This document shows, one piece after another, positions 25,726 to 35,283 of a DNA stretch of 44,447 nucleotides (its first letter is position 1; each line of letters starts with the position of its first letter). The notes under the pieces were generated by a model. The model was not told the origin of the DNA. It searched no databases and was given only the letters and a program-made list of their open reading frames with translations. Source of the stretch: Halomonas borealis (GTDB taxonomy: Bacteria > Pseudomonadota > Gammaproteobacteria > Pseudomonadales > Halomonadaceae); assembly GCF_004798905.1 (NCBI RefSeq), contig NZ_SDMO01000018.1:1-44447 (forward strand). The letters are read 5' to 3'. Both the position numbers and the translations under genes were made by a program.

Positions 25726-26802
25726 ATGCCTGCAACAATAACGCGCAATACCATCGCCCTGGCCCTGTCGCTGGGCGGCCTCGCCCTCGCCGGGCAGGCA
25801 CAGGCCGAAGAAGACAAGCTCTATCTCTTCAACTGGACCCAGTATATGGACCCGGCGATCATCGAGGCCTTCGAGGAGGCATACGACGTCGAGGTGGTGC
25901 AGAACTACTTCAATTCGCTGCCGGAGATGTTTGCCAAGCTCAACGCCGGCGGCACCTCCCAGTACGACGTCATCGTGCCGTCCAACTATTATGTGCCGCG
26001 GCTGATCGAGACCGGGCTGGTCCAGCCGCTGGACGAGTCCCGGCTCGACAACCTGGGCAACGTCATGGCGCAGTTCCAGGATCCGTCCTACGACCCCGGT
26101 GGCCGCTACTCGGTGCCGTACCAGTGGGGCACCACCGGCATCGTCTACAACACCGAGACCTTCCCCGAGGCGCCCAAGAGTTGGTCGCTGATGTTCGATC
26201 GCGAGGTCAACGACGACTATCCCATCGCCATGATCAGCGATGGCCAGGTCACCATGGGCGGCGCCTGCGCCTATCTGGGGCATGGCTACGACTGCACCGG
26301 CCTTGACGCCTGGCGCGAGGCGGCGCGCTTGATGATCGAGACCAAGGGGCGCGATACCTTCAGCGGCTTCACCGATGGCACGCCGGCGTTGCAGCAGCTG
26401 TCCCGTGGGGTGATCCAGGCCGGTATGTCCTTCAACGGCGACTATCTCTATCTGAAAGACGAGAACCCGCAGGCCTTCGAGAACCTGGCGTTCATGATTC
26501 CTGAGGAAGGCGCCGAGAAGTGGGTCGACACCATGATGATTCCCTCCGAGGCGCCGCACCCGGGCCTGGCGCACAAGTTCATCGACTTCATCCTCGATGC
26601 GCGGATCGGCGCCCAGCTGTCCGGCTACACCTATTACGCGAGTCCCAATGCCGCGGCCGAGCCCTACCTCGACGAGGTGCTGACCCAACCGCCGATCATG
26701 CCGAGCGATGAGGACCTGGCGCGTCTGACATTCATCCCGACGCTCTCCGGCGCCACACTGCAGACCTTCCAGCAGCTGTGGTCCGAGGTGCAGGCGCGGT
26801 AG
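25726..26802 (+). CDS. potD: Polyamine-binding periplasmic protein (PotD/PotF family)
   Basis: This is the receptor of the importer. The 358-residue product has a signal peptide ending at AQA (residue 27) and PotD/PotF features: LYLFNWTQYMDP, the YDVIVPSNYYVPRL region, PYQWGTTGIVYN, FTDGTPALQQLSRG, and WVDTMMIPSEAPHP, which includes residues used for polyamine contact. The putrescine catabolic gene puuB follows, so putrescine is the likely substrate; spermidine is also possible. The start is ATG 25726, with AAGGGAA upstream. Confidence 0.88.
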   Translation: MPATITRNTIALALSLGGLALAGQAQAEEDKLYLFNWTQYMDPAIIEAFEEAYDVEVVQNYFNSLPEMFAKLNAGGTSQYDVIVPSNYYVPRLIETGLVQPLDESRLDNLGNVMAQFQDPSYDPGGRYSVPYQWGTTGIVYNTETFPEAPKSWSLMFDREVNDDYPIAMISDGQVTMGGACAYLGHGYDCTGLDAWREAARLMIETKGRDTFSGFTDGTPALQQLSRGVIQAGMSFNGDYLYLKDENPQAFENLAFMIPEEGAEKWVDTMMIPSEAPHPGLAHKFIDFILDARIGAQLSGYTYYASPNAAAEPYLDEVLTQPPIMPSDEDLARLTFIPTLSGATLQTFQQLWSEVQAR

Positions 26803-26870
26803 CAGGCCTCACCATCTCACGCGCTATGGTGCCAGGTGGGGCGTGATGGCAAGAAAAGCATGTCATGTTG

Positions 26871-26900
26871 TTGGAGTTTTGAGCGATTAATCCGTAATAT
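26871..26900 (+). promoter_or_regulatory. Candidate puuB promoter
   Basis: TTGGAG, an 18-base spacer and TAATAT lie in an AT-rich island before puuB. The spacer includes the palindrome GATTAATC (26885-26892), and GTTGTTG overlaps the -35. Both words recur upstream of puuA and spuC. Confidence 0.4.
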
Positions 26901-26942
26901 CGGCCTCTTGGTGTTAAATAAAAAAACCATTTTGGAGGCCCT

Positions 26943-28235
26943 ATGCGCGTCTCGAACGAAACCGAACACGTCGGATCCTGGTACGCCGCCACCGCCAACC
27001 CGGTGTCCGAGCGGCCTGCCCTGGAGGGGGAGGTGAGCTGTGATGTCTGCGTGGTGGGGGCGGGCTTTTCCGGCATTTCCGCGGCCCTCCACCTGGCCGA
27101 GAAGGGGCTCAAGGTGGTGGTGCTGGAAGCCGCAAGGGTGGGCTTCGGGGCCTCCGGGCGCAACGGTGGCCAGATCGTCAACAGCTACAGCCGCGACATG
27201 GATGTCATCGAGGAGAAGTACGGCGACGGCATGGCGCAAGCGCTGGGAGACATGGCCTTCGAGGGCAATCGCATCATTCGTGAGCGGATCGAGCGCTACG
27301 GCATCGATTGCGATCTGCGTGATGGCAACCTCTTCGCCGCCTGCAATGCGCGTCAGATGAAGGGCCTGGTGGAGCACAAGGCGTTGTGGGAGCGTTACGG
27401 TCATCGTGAGCTGGAACTTCTCGAAGGCCGTGACGTGAAGCGCGAGGTGGGCAGCGACCGCTATGTGGGGGCGCTGGTCGATCATTCCGGCGGACATATT
27501 CACCCGCTCAACCTGGTGCTGGGCCAGGCCGCGGCGGTCGAGTCTTTGGGCGGCGTGATCTACGAGTGCACGCCGGTGACGGCCGTCGAACATGGTCAGC
27601 CGGTGCGTTTGTCCACGCCCGCTGGCACGGTCAGCGCCGAGCGGGTGGTCATGGCCGGCAATGCCTATCATCAAGGCATCATGCCGGCGCTGGAGGGCAA
27701 GTCGATGCCCTGCGGCACCCAGATCATCACCACCGAGCCCTTGGACGAGGCACGCGCCCGAGCGCTGCTGCCTAACAATCTGGCCGTCGAGGACTGCAAC
27801 TATCTGCTCGACTATTTCCGGCTGACCGCCGACAACCGCCTGATCTATGGGGGTGGGGTCAACTATGGTGGTCAGGACCCGGCCGACATCGAGGCAGTGA
27901 TTCGTCCCAAGATGGAGAAGACCTTCCCGGGCCTCAAGGGCGTGCGCGTCGACTATGCCTGGAGCGGCACCTTCCTGATGACGCTGAATCGACTGCCGCA
28001 ATTCGGCGTGATCAACGATAACGTCTACTATGCCCAGGGCTACTCGGGCCACGGGGTGACCTGTACCCACCTGGCCGGCCGCCTGATCGCTGAGGCCATG
28101 ACCGGGCGGGAGGAACGTTTCGATGCCTTCGCCGGGCTGCCGCAGCTGCCGTTCCCCGGCGGCCGGATGCTGCGTGTGCCGCTTTCGGCGATGGGCGCCT
28201 GGTATTACGAGGCGCGTGATCGCCTGGGCATCTGA
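26943..28235 (+). CDS. puuB: Gamma-glutamylputrescine oxidase
   Basis: This FAD enzyme (DAO fold) oxidises gamma-glutamylputrescine to gamma-glutamyl-gamma-aminobutyraldehyde, releasing ammonia and H2O2. The 430-residue product follows E. coli PuuB along its whole length: the dinucleotide fold CDVCVVGAGFSG (33-44), GFGASGRNGGQIVNSYSRD, DHSGGHIHPLNL, SMPCGTQIITTE, VEDCNYLLDYFRLTADNRL and YAQGYSGHGVTCTHLAGR, cited in part as motifs. The start is ATG 26943, with GGAGG eight bases ahead. It has its own AT-rich promoter region after potD. Its partners puuA, puuD and puuC lie about 10 kb further on. Confidence 0.95.
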   Translation: MRVSNETEHVGSWYAATANPVSERPALEGEVSCDVCVVGAGFSGISAALHLAEKGLKVVVLEAARVGFGASGRNGGQIVNSYSRDMDVIEEKYGDGMAQALGDMAFEGNRIIRERIERYGIDCDLRDGNLFAACNARQMKGLVEHKALWERYGHRELELLEGRDVKREVGSDRYVGALVDHSGGHIHPLNLVLGQAAAVESLGGVIYECTPVTAVEHGQPVRLSTPAGTVSAERVVMAGNAYHQGIMPALEGKSMPCGTQIITTEPLDEARARALLPNNLAVEDCNYLLDYFRLTADNRLIYGGGVNYGGQDPADIEAVIRPKMEKTFPGLKGVRVDYAWSGTFLMTLNRLPQFGVINDNVYYAQGYSGHGVTCTHLAGRLIAEAMTGREERFDAFAGLPQLPFPGGRMLRVPLSAMGAWYYEARDRLGI

Positions 28236-28495
28236 GCCGCCGTCCGCGTCGCGATGGCGTCGTCTGGCGAAGACCTGGCCTCTGTGCCTGTCGCCGCTCG
28301 CCGACAGCGACGCAGCAAGTGTGGAACCTCTACGAGCGGGCTGGAGCCCTGGGCGAGGACGATCGATAATATAGGGGCCGGTGTCGGGCAGGAGGCCCGG
28401 CAGCGGCGATCGCCATCGCTGGAGCGCGTAGCGGGAGGCCGGCGAGCAATGCCCGTCTCCGTGCCGTACCGAACATTCGACGAGAGGTATATAAC

Positions 28496-29044
28496 ATGAG
28501 CAAGTCGATCGTGGTGGGGAGCGTTCTGGCGGTGCTGGGGCTTGGCGGCATGGCGTTTGGCGCCTGGCAGGTGCAGGAAAGCCGCCAGCCCGAGTTCGCC
28601 GACATCACCGGCGTAGAGACCCTGACCCGGTCGGTGGAGACGCCACGCGAGGTCTGCGAGAACGTGGTGGTACAGCGCCAGGCGCCGACGCGCGACCCGC
28701 ACAGCGTGGTCGGCACGGCGGCCGGCGCCATCGTCGGCGGGCTGCTCGGCAACCAGGTGGGCGGCGGCAGCGGCAAGAAGATCGCCACCGTGGCCGGTGC
28801 CGTCGGCGGCGGCTTCGCCGGCCGCGAGGTGCAGCAACGCGTCGAGGCCGGCCAGACCGTCTCCACCACCGAGCAGCGTTGCCACACCGTGACCGATTCC
28901 CGTGAGGAAACCACCGGCTACGAGGTCAGCTGGCACTACGACGGCGAGTCGCATACCAGCCAGCTGGATCAACGCCCCGCGGGCGAGACGGTCCGGGTGG
29001 TGAATGGCGAGCCCCAGTGGGGGGAGCCCAAGGCCGAGGGTTGA
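28496..29044 (+). CDS. Glycine-zipper 2TM-domain envelope protein
   Basis: The 182-residue product has an N-terminal hydrophobic segment (4-24, signal anchor or uncleaved signal) and a glycine-zipper region (about 71-110; GTAAGAIVGGLLGNQVGGG and AGAVGGGFAGREVQ), as in the Rick_17kDa/SlyB-type outer-membrane proteins. Cysteines at 54 and 128 could pair. There is no lipobox. Its function is unknown, probably envelope integrity. The start is ATG 28496, after GAGAGG. The 260-base gap before it holds a TAATAT (28367) as a possible -10 and a small hairpin (28288-28307), nothing more. Confidence 0.8.
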   Translation: MSKSIVVGSVLAVLGLGGMAFGAWQVQESRQPEFADITGVETLTRSVETPREVCENVVVQRQAPTRDPHSVVGTAAGAIVGGLLGNQVGGGSGKKIATVAGAVGGGFAGREVQQRVEAGQTVSTTEQRCHTVTDSREETTGYEVSWHYDGESHTSQLDQRPAGETVRVVNGEPQWGEPKAEG

Positions 29045-29080
29045 TATCGACTATGGCACTCGCGCATGCGGCATGACAAC

Positions 29081-29104
29081 GGGGCCGCCCTTGAGGGCGG
29101 CCCC
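29081..29104. terminator. Hairpin between convergent genes
   Basis: A perfect 10-bp stem, GGGGCCGCCC with GGGCGGCCCC, and a TTGA loop lie between the glycine-zipper gene and fdsD, which converge. It lacks a T run on either side, so termination is likely but not certain. Confidence 0.6.
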
Positions 29105-29122
29105 GTCGCGTTGTCGCGGGCA

Positions 29123-29365
29123 TCAATCGGTCTGTAGAGCCTGGCGTTCGGCCAGCCGCTCCACCGCCTGGCGGGCCAGCGGCATCAGGCCAGAGTCCGG
29201 CTCGTCGAGCCGGGCGATGATGCGCCGTTTCATGGCGCGCGCCCAGAACTTCTCGAGGTGGCCGCAGACGCCGGCCACCGTCTCGTCTTCCGTGCGGCCG
29301 CCGCTCAGGTTGGTGGCGATCTGGTTGACCATCTGCACCAGGGTTTCGCCTGGATCGTGAGACAT
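29123..29365 (-). CDS. fdsD: NAD-dependent formate dehydrogenase delta subunit
   Basis: This small accessory subunit of the soluble formate dehydrogenase is thought to help assembly or stability. The 80-residue product, starting SHDPGETLVQMVNQIA with LEKFWARAMKRRI in the middle, fits the FdsD family. The start is ATG 29365, with AGGAAG close by; an ATG at 29386 would overlap fdhD. It is the last gene of fdsG-fdsB-fdsA-fdhD-fdsD. Confidence 0.85.
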   Translation of the reverse strand: MSHDPGETLVQMVNQIATNLSGGRTEDETVAGVCGHLEKFWARAMKRRIIARLDEPDSGLMPLARQAVERLAERQALQTD

Positions 29366-29375
29366 GCTCTCTTCC

Positions 29376-30233
29376 TCAACCGTCATGGGCCCGGGCCGAC
29401 AGGATGTCGACAGGGCGATGATAGATCAGTTGGCGGCCGGGCCGGGCGAAGCCGACCAGCAGTAGCCCAGCCTCCCGGGCCTGTTCCACCGCCAGCGCGG
29501 TGGCCGCCGAGACGGCCACCAGGGCGCCGATGCCGGCGCAGGCGCTCTTGTGCACCATCTCGTAACTGGCGCGGCTAGAGACCAGCACGAAACCGTCTTC
29601 GTCGGGGCCGCCCTCGCGGGCCAGGGCGCCGATCAGCTTGTCCAGGGCGTTATGGCGGCCCACGTCCTCGCGCGCTAGTCGCACTCGACCGTCGGCGTCG
29701 CACCAGGCGGCGGCATGGGTGGCCCCGGTGGCCGCCTGCAACCGCTGGTGTTCGGCCAGCGCGCCGAGGGCGTGCTGGATGGCGGCATCGCCGAGCGCCG
29801 GCGCCCGCACCCGAGGGATCGGGCGAATCGCCTGTTCCAGCGATTCGGTACCGCACAACCCGCAGCCGGTGCGCCCGGCCAGGCTGCGACGGCGCGCCTT
29901 GAGCTCCGCCAGCCGTTGGGCGGCGATGGTCAGATGTACCGCCATGCCTCGGGATTCCTCCCGGACCTCCAGGTCGTAGCACTCGTGGGGGTGTGCGAGG
30001 ATGCCCTCGGTGAGGCTGAAGCCCAGCGCGAACTCCTCGAGATCGGCGGGGCTCGCCATCATCACCGCATGGGAGATGCCGTTGTAGACCAGCGCCACCG
30101 GCACCTCGAGGGCCAGGGCGTCGTCCACCGCGTCAGCGGCCCAGCCCGAGGCCTCGCGATGCACTTCCACCCGTTGATGCGCCAGGGAGGAGCGGCCGTC
30201 GCCAGGCGTGGGGGCGCCTGCGTGCCGGTTCAT
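29376..30233 (-). CDS. fdhD: Formate dehydrogenase sulfurtransferase FdhD (FdsC)
   Basis: It carries sulfur from a cysteine desulfurase to the molybdenum cofactor, which is needed for formate dehydrogenase activity. In Cupriavidus the gene in this position is called fdsC. The 285-residue product has the sulfur-transferring CGLC motif (124-127), the EVPVALVYNG start, LAREDVGRHNALDKLIG, and SSRASYEMVHKSACAG. The start is ATG 30233, overlapping the fdsA stop by 4 bases. Confidence 0.93.
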   Translation of the reverse strand: MNRHAGAPTPGDGRSSLAHQRVEVHREASGWAADAVDDALALEVPVALVYNGISHAVMMASPADLEEFALGFSLTEGILAHPHECYDLEVREESRGMAVHLTIAAQRLAELKARRRSLAGRTGCGLCGTESLEQAIRPIPRVRAPALGDAAIQHALGALAEHQRLQAATGATHAAAWCDADGRVRLAREDVGRHNALDKLIGALAREGGPDEDGFVLVSSRASYEMVHKSACAGIGALVAVSAATALAVEQAREAGLLLVGFARPGRQLIYHRPVDILSARAHDG

Positions 30234-33109
30234 GGCGCCGATTCCCGGGCCGTTTCCAGGTGTTGGCGTTGCCGACGGTCGGCCGCATCGAAACGCCGTT
30301 GCCACTCGGAGGGCCGACTGACCTTCTCGACCTGTACCGCGGTCACCTTGTACTCGGGGCAGTTGGTGGCCCAGTCGGAGCTGTCGGTGGTGATCACGTT
30401 GGCGCCGCTGCCCGGATGGTGGAAGGTGGTGTAGACCACGCCGGGCTGCATGCGCTCGCTGAGCCGCGCCCGCAGCACGGTCTGTCCGGCGCGGCTGGTG
30501 ATGCCCAGCCAATCGCCGTCTCGGATGCCGCGGACCTCGGCGTCGGAAGGATGCACCTCGATCACGTCCTCGTCGTGCCACACCTGGTTGTCGGTGCGTC
30601 GCGTTTGGGCGCCGACGTTGTACTGAGACAGGATCCGCCCGGTGGTCAGCAGCAGCGGGAAGCGCCGATTGGCGCGTTCCTCGCTGGCCACGTACTCGGT
30701 GATCGCGAAGCGGCCACGGCCGATCGGGAACTCCAGTTCATGCAGGGTCGGCGTGCCGTCGGGATGCTCGGCGTTGCAGGGCCACTGCAGGCTGCCGTGC
30801 TCCTCGAGCTTGGCATAGCTGACGCCGGTGAAGGTCGGCGTCAGACGGGCGATCTCGTCCATGATCTCGGACGGGTGAGCGTAGTCCATGGGGTATCCCA
30901 GCGCCCGGGCCAGCTCGACGGTGACCTCCCAGTCGGCCTTGCCGGCCAGCGGCGGCATCACCTTGCGCACGCGGTTGATGCGTCGCTCGGCGTTGGTGAA
31001 GGTGCCGTCCTTCTCCAGGAAGCTCGAGCCCGGCAACAGCACATGGGCGTACTTGGCGGTCTCGTTGAGGAAGATGTCCTGGACGATCAGGCAGTCCAGC
31101 GCCGCGAGCGCCGCTTCCACATGATGGGTGTTGGGGTCGGACTGGGCGATGTCCTCGCCCTGCACGTAGAGCGCCTTGAAGGTGCCCTCGATGGCGGCGT
31201 CGAACATGTTGGGGATGCGCAGCCCCGGTTCGTCGTCGAGCGCCACGCCCCAGGCGGACTCGAAGCGAGCGCGGACCGCGCCATCGGCGACATGCTGATA
31301 GCCCGGCAGCTCATGGGGGAAAGAGCCCATGTCGCAGGAGCCCTGCACGTTGTTCTGCCCGCGCAGCGGGTTCACGCCCACGCCCTCGCGGCCGATGTTG
31401 CCGGTGGCCAGCGCCAGGTTGGCGATGCCCATCACCATGGTCGAGCCCTGGCTGTGCTCGGTGACGCCCAGGCCGTAGTAGATGGCGCCGTTGCCCGCGG
31501 TGGCGTAGGTGCGAGCGGCCTGGCGCACCGCCTCGGCGGCCACCCCGGTGATCGCCTCGCTGGCCTCGGGGGAGTGACGCTCCTGCGCGATGAACTCGCG
31601 CCAGGCACGATAGGCCTGGGTGTCGCAGCGGGCCGCGATGAAGTCGTGGTCTTCGAGCCCTTCCGTCACCACCACATGGGCCAGGGCGTTGATCAGCGCC
31701 ACGTTGGTGCCGGGGCGCAGCGGCAGGTGCTGGGCCTCATTCAGGTGTGGTGTCTTGAGCAGGTCGATGCGCCGCGGGTCGGCGACGATCAGCGAGGCGC
31801 CCTGGCGCAGCCGCTTGCGCATCAGCGAGCCGAATACCGGGTGAGCGTCGGTGGGGTTGGCGCCGATCACGATGATGGCGTCGGCCTGCATCACCGAGTC
31901 GAAGGTCTGGGTGCCGGCGGATTCGCCCAGGGTGGTCTTGAGGCCATAGCCGGTGGGTGAGTGGCAGACCCGCGCGCAGGTGTCGGTGTTGTTGTTACCG
32001 AAGGCCGCGCGGATCAGCTTCTGTACCAGGTAGGTCTCCTCGTTGGTACAGCGCGAGGAGGTGATGCCGCCGATGCTCTCGCGGCCGTGCTCGGCCTGGA
32101 TCGCCGTGAGTCGCTCGGCGGCGAAGGCGATGGCGTCTTCCCAGCCGACCGGGCGCCAGGGCTGGTCGATGGACTCACGAATCATCGGCGTGGTGATGCG
32201 GTCCGGATGGGTCGCGTAGCCGAAGGCGAAGCGGCCCTTGACGCAGGAATGGCCGTGGTTCGCATCGCCGCCCTTGTAGGGCACCATGCGCACCAGCTGA
32301 TCGCCCTTCATCTGGGCCTCGAAGGAGCAGCCCACGCCGCAGTAGGCGCAGGTGGTGATCACGCTGTGCTCGGGCTGGCCGGCATCGATGACGCTCTTCT
32401 CCATCAGTGTCGAGGTCGGGCAGGCCTCGACACAGGCACCGCAGGACACGCACTCGGAGTCCATGAAGGCCTCGTCCTGGCCGGCCGCCACCTTGGAATC
32501 GAAGCCGCGGCCATCGATGGTCAGCGCGAAGGTGCCCTGGACCTCCTCGCAGGCGCGCACGCAGCGCGAGCAGACGATGCACTTGCTGGGGTCGAAGCTG
32601 AAGTAGGGGTTGGAATGATCCTTCTCGGCGGCCAGGTGGTTCTCGCCCTCGAAGCCGTAGCGCACCTCGCGCAACCCTACCGCGCCGGCCATGTCCTGGA
32701 GCTCGCAGTCGCCGTTGGCGGGGCAGGTCAGGCAGTCCAGCGGGTGGTCGGAGATGTAGAGCTCCATGATGTTGCGGCGCAGCCGGGCCAGGCGCTCGTT
32801 CTGAGTGGTGACCCTCATGCCCTCGGCCACCGGGGTGGTGCAGGCCGCCGGTGTGCCGCGCTTGCCTTCCACCTGGACGGCGCACAGCCGGCAGGAGCCG
32901 AAGGCTTCCAGGCTGTCGGTGGCACACAGCTTGGGGATGTTGATGTCGGCCAGCGCCGCGGCACGCAGCAGCGAGGTGCCCTCGGGCACGCGGATCTCGA
33001 CGCCGTCGATCTCGAGGCTTACCGGGGCCGCATCGGCCGCGGGAGGAGGCGTGCCCAGATCTTTGGCAAGCGCCTTGTCGTGCTGGCGGGGATCGAAGTG
33101 CTGAATCAT
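30230..33109 (-). CDS. fdsA: NAD-dependent formate dehydrogenase alpha subunit
   Basis: This is the catalytic subunit oxidising formate to CO2 at a molybdenum bis-MGD centre. The 959-residue product has an N-terminal 2Fe-2S domain (cysteines near 62-90), a NuoG-like CxxCxxxxxC cluster (126-135), two ferredoxin-type 4Fe-4S clusters (CIVCSRCVRAC at 177-187; CVSCGACVEACP at 220-231), the CAYCGVGC cluster (254-261) and the molybdopterin domain. The active-site pair is Cys382-His383 (ARVCHSP), so it uses cysteine rather than selenocysteine. A C-terminal molybdopterin-binding domain follows. The start is ATG 33109, overlapping fdsB by 4 bases. Confidence 0.95.
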   Translation of the reverse strand: MIQHFDPRQHDKALAKDLGTPPPAADAAPVSLEIDGVEIRVPEGTSLLRAAALADINIPKLCATDSLEAFGSCRLCAVQVEGKRGTPAACTTPVAEGMRVTTQNERLARLRRNIMELYISDHPLDCLTCPANGDCELQDMAGAVGLREVRYGFEGENHLAAEKDHSNPYFSFDPSKCIVCSRCVRACEEVQGTFALTIDGRGFDSKVAAGQDEAFMDSECVSCGACVEACPTSTLMEKSVIDAGQPEHSVITTCAYCGVGCSFEAQMKGDQLVRMVPYKGGDANHGHSCVKGRFAFGYATHPDRITTPMIRESIDQPWRPVGWEDAIAFAAERLTAIQAEHGRESIGGITSSRCTNEETYLVQKLIRAAFGNNNTDTCARVCHSPTGYGLKTTLGESAGTQTFDSVMQADAIIVIGANPTDAHPVFGSLMRKRLRQGASLIVADPRRIDLLKTPHLNEAQHLPLRPGTNVALINALAHVVVTEGLEDHDFIAARCDTQAYRAWREFIAQERHSPEASEAITGVAAEAVRQAARTYATAGNGAIYYGLGVTEHSQGSTMVMGIANLALATGNIGREGVGVNPLRGQNNVQGSCDMGSFPHELPGYQHVADGAVRARFESAWGVALDDEPGLRIPNMFDAAIEGTFKALYVQGEDIAQSDPNTHHVEAALAALDCLIVQDIFLNETAKYAHVLLPGSSFLEKDGTFTNAERRINRVRKVMPPLAGKADWEVTVELARALGYPMDYAHPSEIMDEIARLTPTFTGVSYAKLEEHGSLQWPCNAEHPDGTPTLHELEFPIGRGRFAITEYVASEERANRRFPLLLTTGRILSQYNVGAQTRRTDNQVWHDEDVIEVHPSDAEVRGIRDGDWLGITSRAGQTVLRARLSERMQPGVVYTTFHHPGSGANVITTDSSDWATNCPEYKVTAVQVEKVSRPSEWQRRFDAADRRQRQHLETARESAP

Positions 33110-34662
33110 GAGCGGTCTCCTTGCGGCGCGCGCTGGAAGTCGCCGGCGAAGTGTTGCAGGGCGCTCTGCACCGGGAAGGGTGTCATGCCGCCCATGGCGC
33201 ACAGCGAACCGTCTTCCATGGTCTCGCAGAGTTCACCGAGCAGCGCGAGGTTGGCCTCGCGGTTGTCGTCCGCGCGGATGCGGTCGATGACCTCCACGCC
33301 GCGGGTCGAGCCGATGCGACAAGGGGTGCACTTGCCGCAGGATTCCACCTTGCAGAACTCCATCGAGAAGCGTGCCTGCTCGGCCATGTCGACGGTTTCG
33401 TCGAACATCACCACGCCGCCGTGGCCGATTCCCGCGCCGACCTCGGAGAAGGCCTCGTAGTCCAGCGGCAGGTCCCACTGACTCTCGGGCAGGTAGGCAC
33501 ATAGCGGGCCGCCGACCTGCACCGCGCGCAGCGGCCGGCCGCTGGCGGTGCCGCCGCCGAAGTCTTCCATCAGCGTGCGCAGTGGGGTGCCGAAGGCCAG
33601 TTCGACTAACCCGCCGCGCTGGACGTTGCCGGCCAGCTGCAGGGCCAGGGTGCCACGCGAGCGCCCCAGGCCATGATCGGCGTAGGCCTGGGCACCTTCG
33701 GCGAGGATGAAGGGCACGGCGGCCAGCGACAGCACGTTGTTGACCACGGTCGGGCGGCCGAACAGTCCTTCGATGGCCGGAAGCGGCGGCTTGAAGCGCA
33801 CCATGCCGCGCTTGCCCTCGAGGCTCTCCAGCAGGGAGGTCTCCTCGCCGCAGATATAGGCGCCGGCGCCCAGGCGAACCTCCAGGTGGAAGGCGCGGCC
33901 ATGGCCGAGGATGTCGTCGCCCAGGTAGCCGGCGGCCTCGGCACGCGCGATGGCGTCATCGAGAACTTGCTTGGCCAACGGGTATTCGGAGCGCAGGTAG
34001 ATGTAGCCCTGGGTGGCGTTCACGGCGAGCCCGGCGATGGCCATGCCCTCGATCAGCCCATAGGGATCGCACTCCATCATCAGGCGGTCGGCGAAGGTAC
34101 CGGAGTCACCTTCGTCGGCGTTGCAGACGATGTACTTCTGATCCGCCGGGGTATCGAGCACCGTCTGCCACTTGATGCCGGTGGGGAAGGCCGCGCCGCC
34201 GCGGCCGCGCAGGCCGGAGGCCTTGAGTTCCTCGACGATGTCCTGGGGCTCGCGGGTGAGCGCCGCCTCCAGGCCCCGGAAGCCGTCGTGGGCGCGGTAG
34301 TCGTCGATCGACAGCGGCTCGGTGACGCCGATGCGGGCGAAGGTCAGACGCTGCTGGCGGGCGAGATACGGGATCGCCTCGGTAAGCCCTTGTGCCAGCG
34401 GATGGTCGTCGCGGCCCTCGAGCAGCCCGGCATCGAGCAGCGATGCGATATCGTCGGGCGTCACCGGCCCGAAGGCGACCCGGCCGGCGGGGGTCTCGAC
34501 CTCGACCAGCGGCTCCAGCCAGGCCAGACCGCGGGAACCGTTACGCACCATGGTCAGCTCGAGATCGCGTTGCTTGGCCTCGCGCTCGAGCCGATCGGCC
34601 ACGGCGTCGGCGCCCAACGAGAGGGCGGTGGTGTCACGGGGAACGAAGACACGAACGCTCAT
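33106..34662 (-). CDS. fdsB: NAD-dependent formate dehydrogenase beta subunit
   Basis: This is the NADH-forming subunit, related to NuoF, carrying FMN and a 4Fe-4S cluster. The 518-residue product has an N-terminal thioredoxin-like part (about 1-90), the FMN loop GLRGRGGAAFPTG, NADEGDSGTFADR for NAD, GAYICGEETSLLESLEG and the cluster CGKCTPCR near residue 430. It overlaps fdsG and fdsA by 4 bases each. Confidence 0.95.
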   Translation of the reverse strand: MSVRVFVPRDTTALSLGADAVADRLEREAKQRDLELTMVRNGSRGLAWLEPLVEVETPAGRVAFGPVTPDDIASLLDAGLLEGRDDHPLAQGLTEAIPYLARQQRLTFARIGVTEPLSIDDYRAHDGFRGLEAALTREPQDIVEELKASGLRGRGGAAFPTGIKWQTVLDTPADQKYIVCNADEGDSGTFADRLMMECDPYGLIEGMAIAGLAVNATQGYIYLRSEYPLAKQVLDDAIARAEAAGYLGDDILGHGRAFHLEVRLGAGAYICGEETSLLESLEGKRGMVRFKPPLPAIEGLFGRPTVVNNVLSLAAVPFILAEGAQAYADHGLGRSRGTLALQLAGNVQRGGLVELAFGTPLRTLMEDFGGGTASGRPLRAVQVGGPLCAYLPESQWDLPLDYEAFSEVGAGIGHGGVVMFDETVDMAEQARFSMEFCKVESCGKCTPCRIGSTRGVEVIDRIRADDNREANLALLGELCETMEDGSLCAMGGMTPFPVQSALQHFAGDFQRAPQGDRS

Positions 34663-35153
34663 CCGATCACCTCCAGGGGCTGGGTGCGCAGTTCATCGAC
34701 CAGGACGTCGAAGGCCGCGGGGGAGACCCGGCCGAGGACACGGTCGTCGATGCGCACCGAGGGGCCGCAGGCGCAGTTGCCCAGGCAGTAGACCGCCTCC
34801 AGGGTGATCTCGCGGTCGGCGGTGGTCTGGTGGTAGTCGATGCCGAGGCTGGCCTTGGCGTGGGCCTCCAGAGTACGGGCGCCCCGGGCCTGGCAGGCCT
34901 CGGCGCGGCAGACCTGGACCACGTGGCTCCCGGGTGGCGAGGTACGGAAATGATGATAGAAGCTGATCACGCCGTGCACCTCGGCACGGGTCTGGCCCAG
35001 CGATTCGGCGATGATCGGCACCGCGTCGTCGGGGACATGGCCGAAGCGGTCCTGAAGGGCGTGCAGGATCGGCAGCAGGGCGCCGGGCTTGTGCTGCAAG
35101 GCGTCGATCTCGGCTTGGATCGCCTGGGGCGTCCACTCTCGGGAATCACGCAT
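34659..35153 (-). CDS. fdsG: NAD-dependent formate dehydrogenase gamma subunit
   Basis: This is a NuoE-like 2Fe-2S subunit. The 164-residue product has HALQDRFGHVPDDAV and GVISFYHHF, and cluster cysteines in CRAEAC and CLGNCACGP. The start is ATG 35153, with AGGGGGA just upstream; the longer frame to 35204 lacks homology. It is the first gene of the operon and is divergent from the regulator at 35284 across 130 bases. Confidence 0.93.
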   Translation of the reverse strand: MRDSREWTPQAIQAEIDALQHKPGALLPILHALQDRFGHVPDDAVPIIAESLGQTRAEVHGVISFYHHFRTSPPGSHVVQVCRAEACQARGARTLEAHAKASLGIDYHQTTADREITLEAVYCLGNCACGPSVRIDDRVLGRVSPAAFDVLVDELRTQPLEVIG

Positions 35154-35268
35154 CGAGTCCCCCTGTTTCGTTGTCGTTCTGGTGGAATATGCACGCTGGT
35201 TCATAGGTGGGGTAGGGCGTGCGCCACGGTCCAGATAACGCTAGCATCGGTGCCTCGATGGCAAAATA

Positions 35269-35282
35269 TGAAACTTACTTCA
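35269..35282. promoter_or_regulatory. Inverted repeat at the regulator start
   Basis: TGAA-N6-TTCA ends one base before the regulator ATG and takes the place where a ribosome site would be. It may be an autoregulatory operator of the fds regulator. No clear ribosome site is visible for this gene. Confidence 0.3.
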
Positions 35283-35283
35283 C

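Noticed and set aside
30260..31960. 566-codon plus-strand frame opposite fdsA
   Set aside because: It is a shadow of the strongly conserved fdsA molybdopterin domain.
31959..31970. Selenocysteine in the formate dehydrogenase
   Set aside because: The active-site codon reads Cys (VCHS) and no in-frame TGA is present in fdsA.
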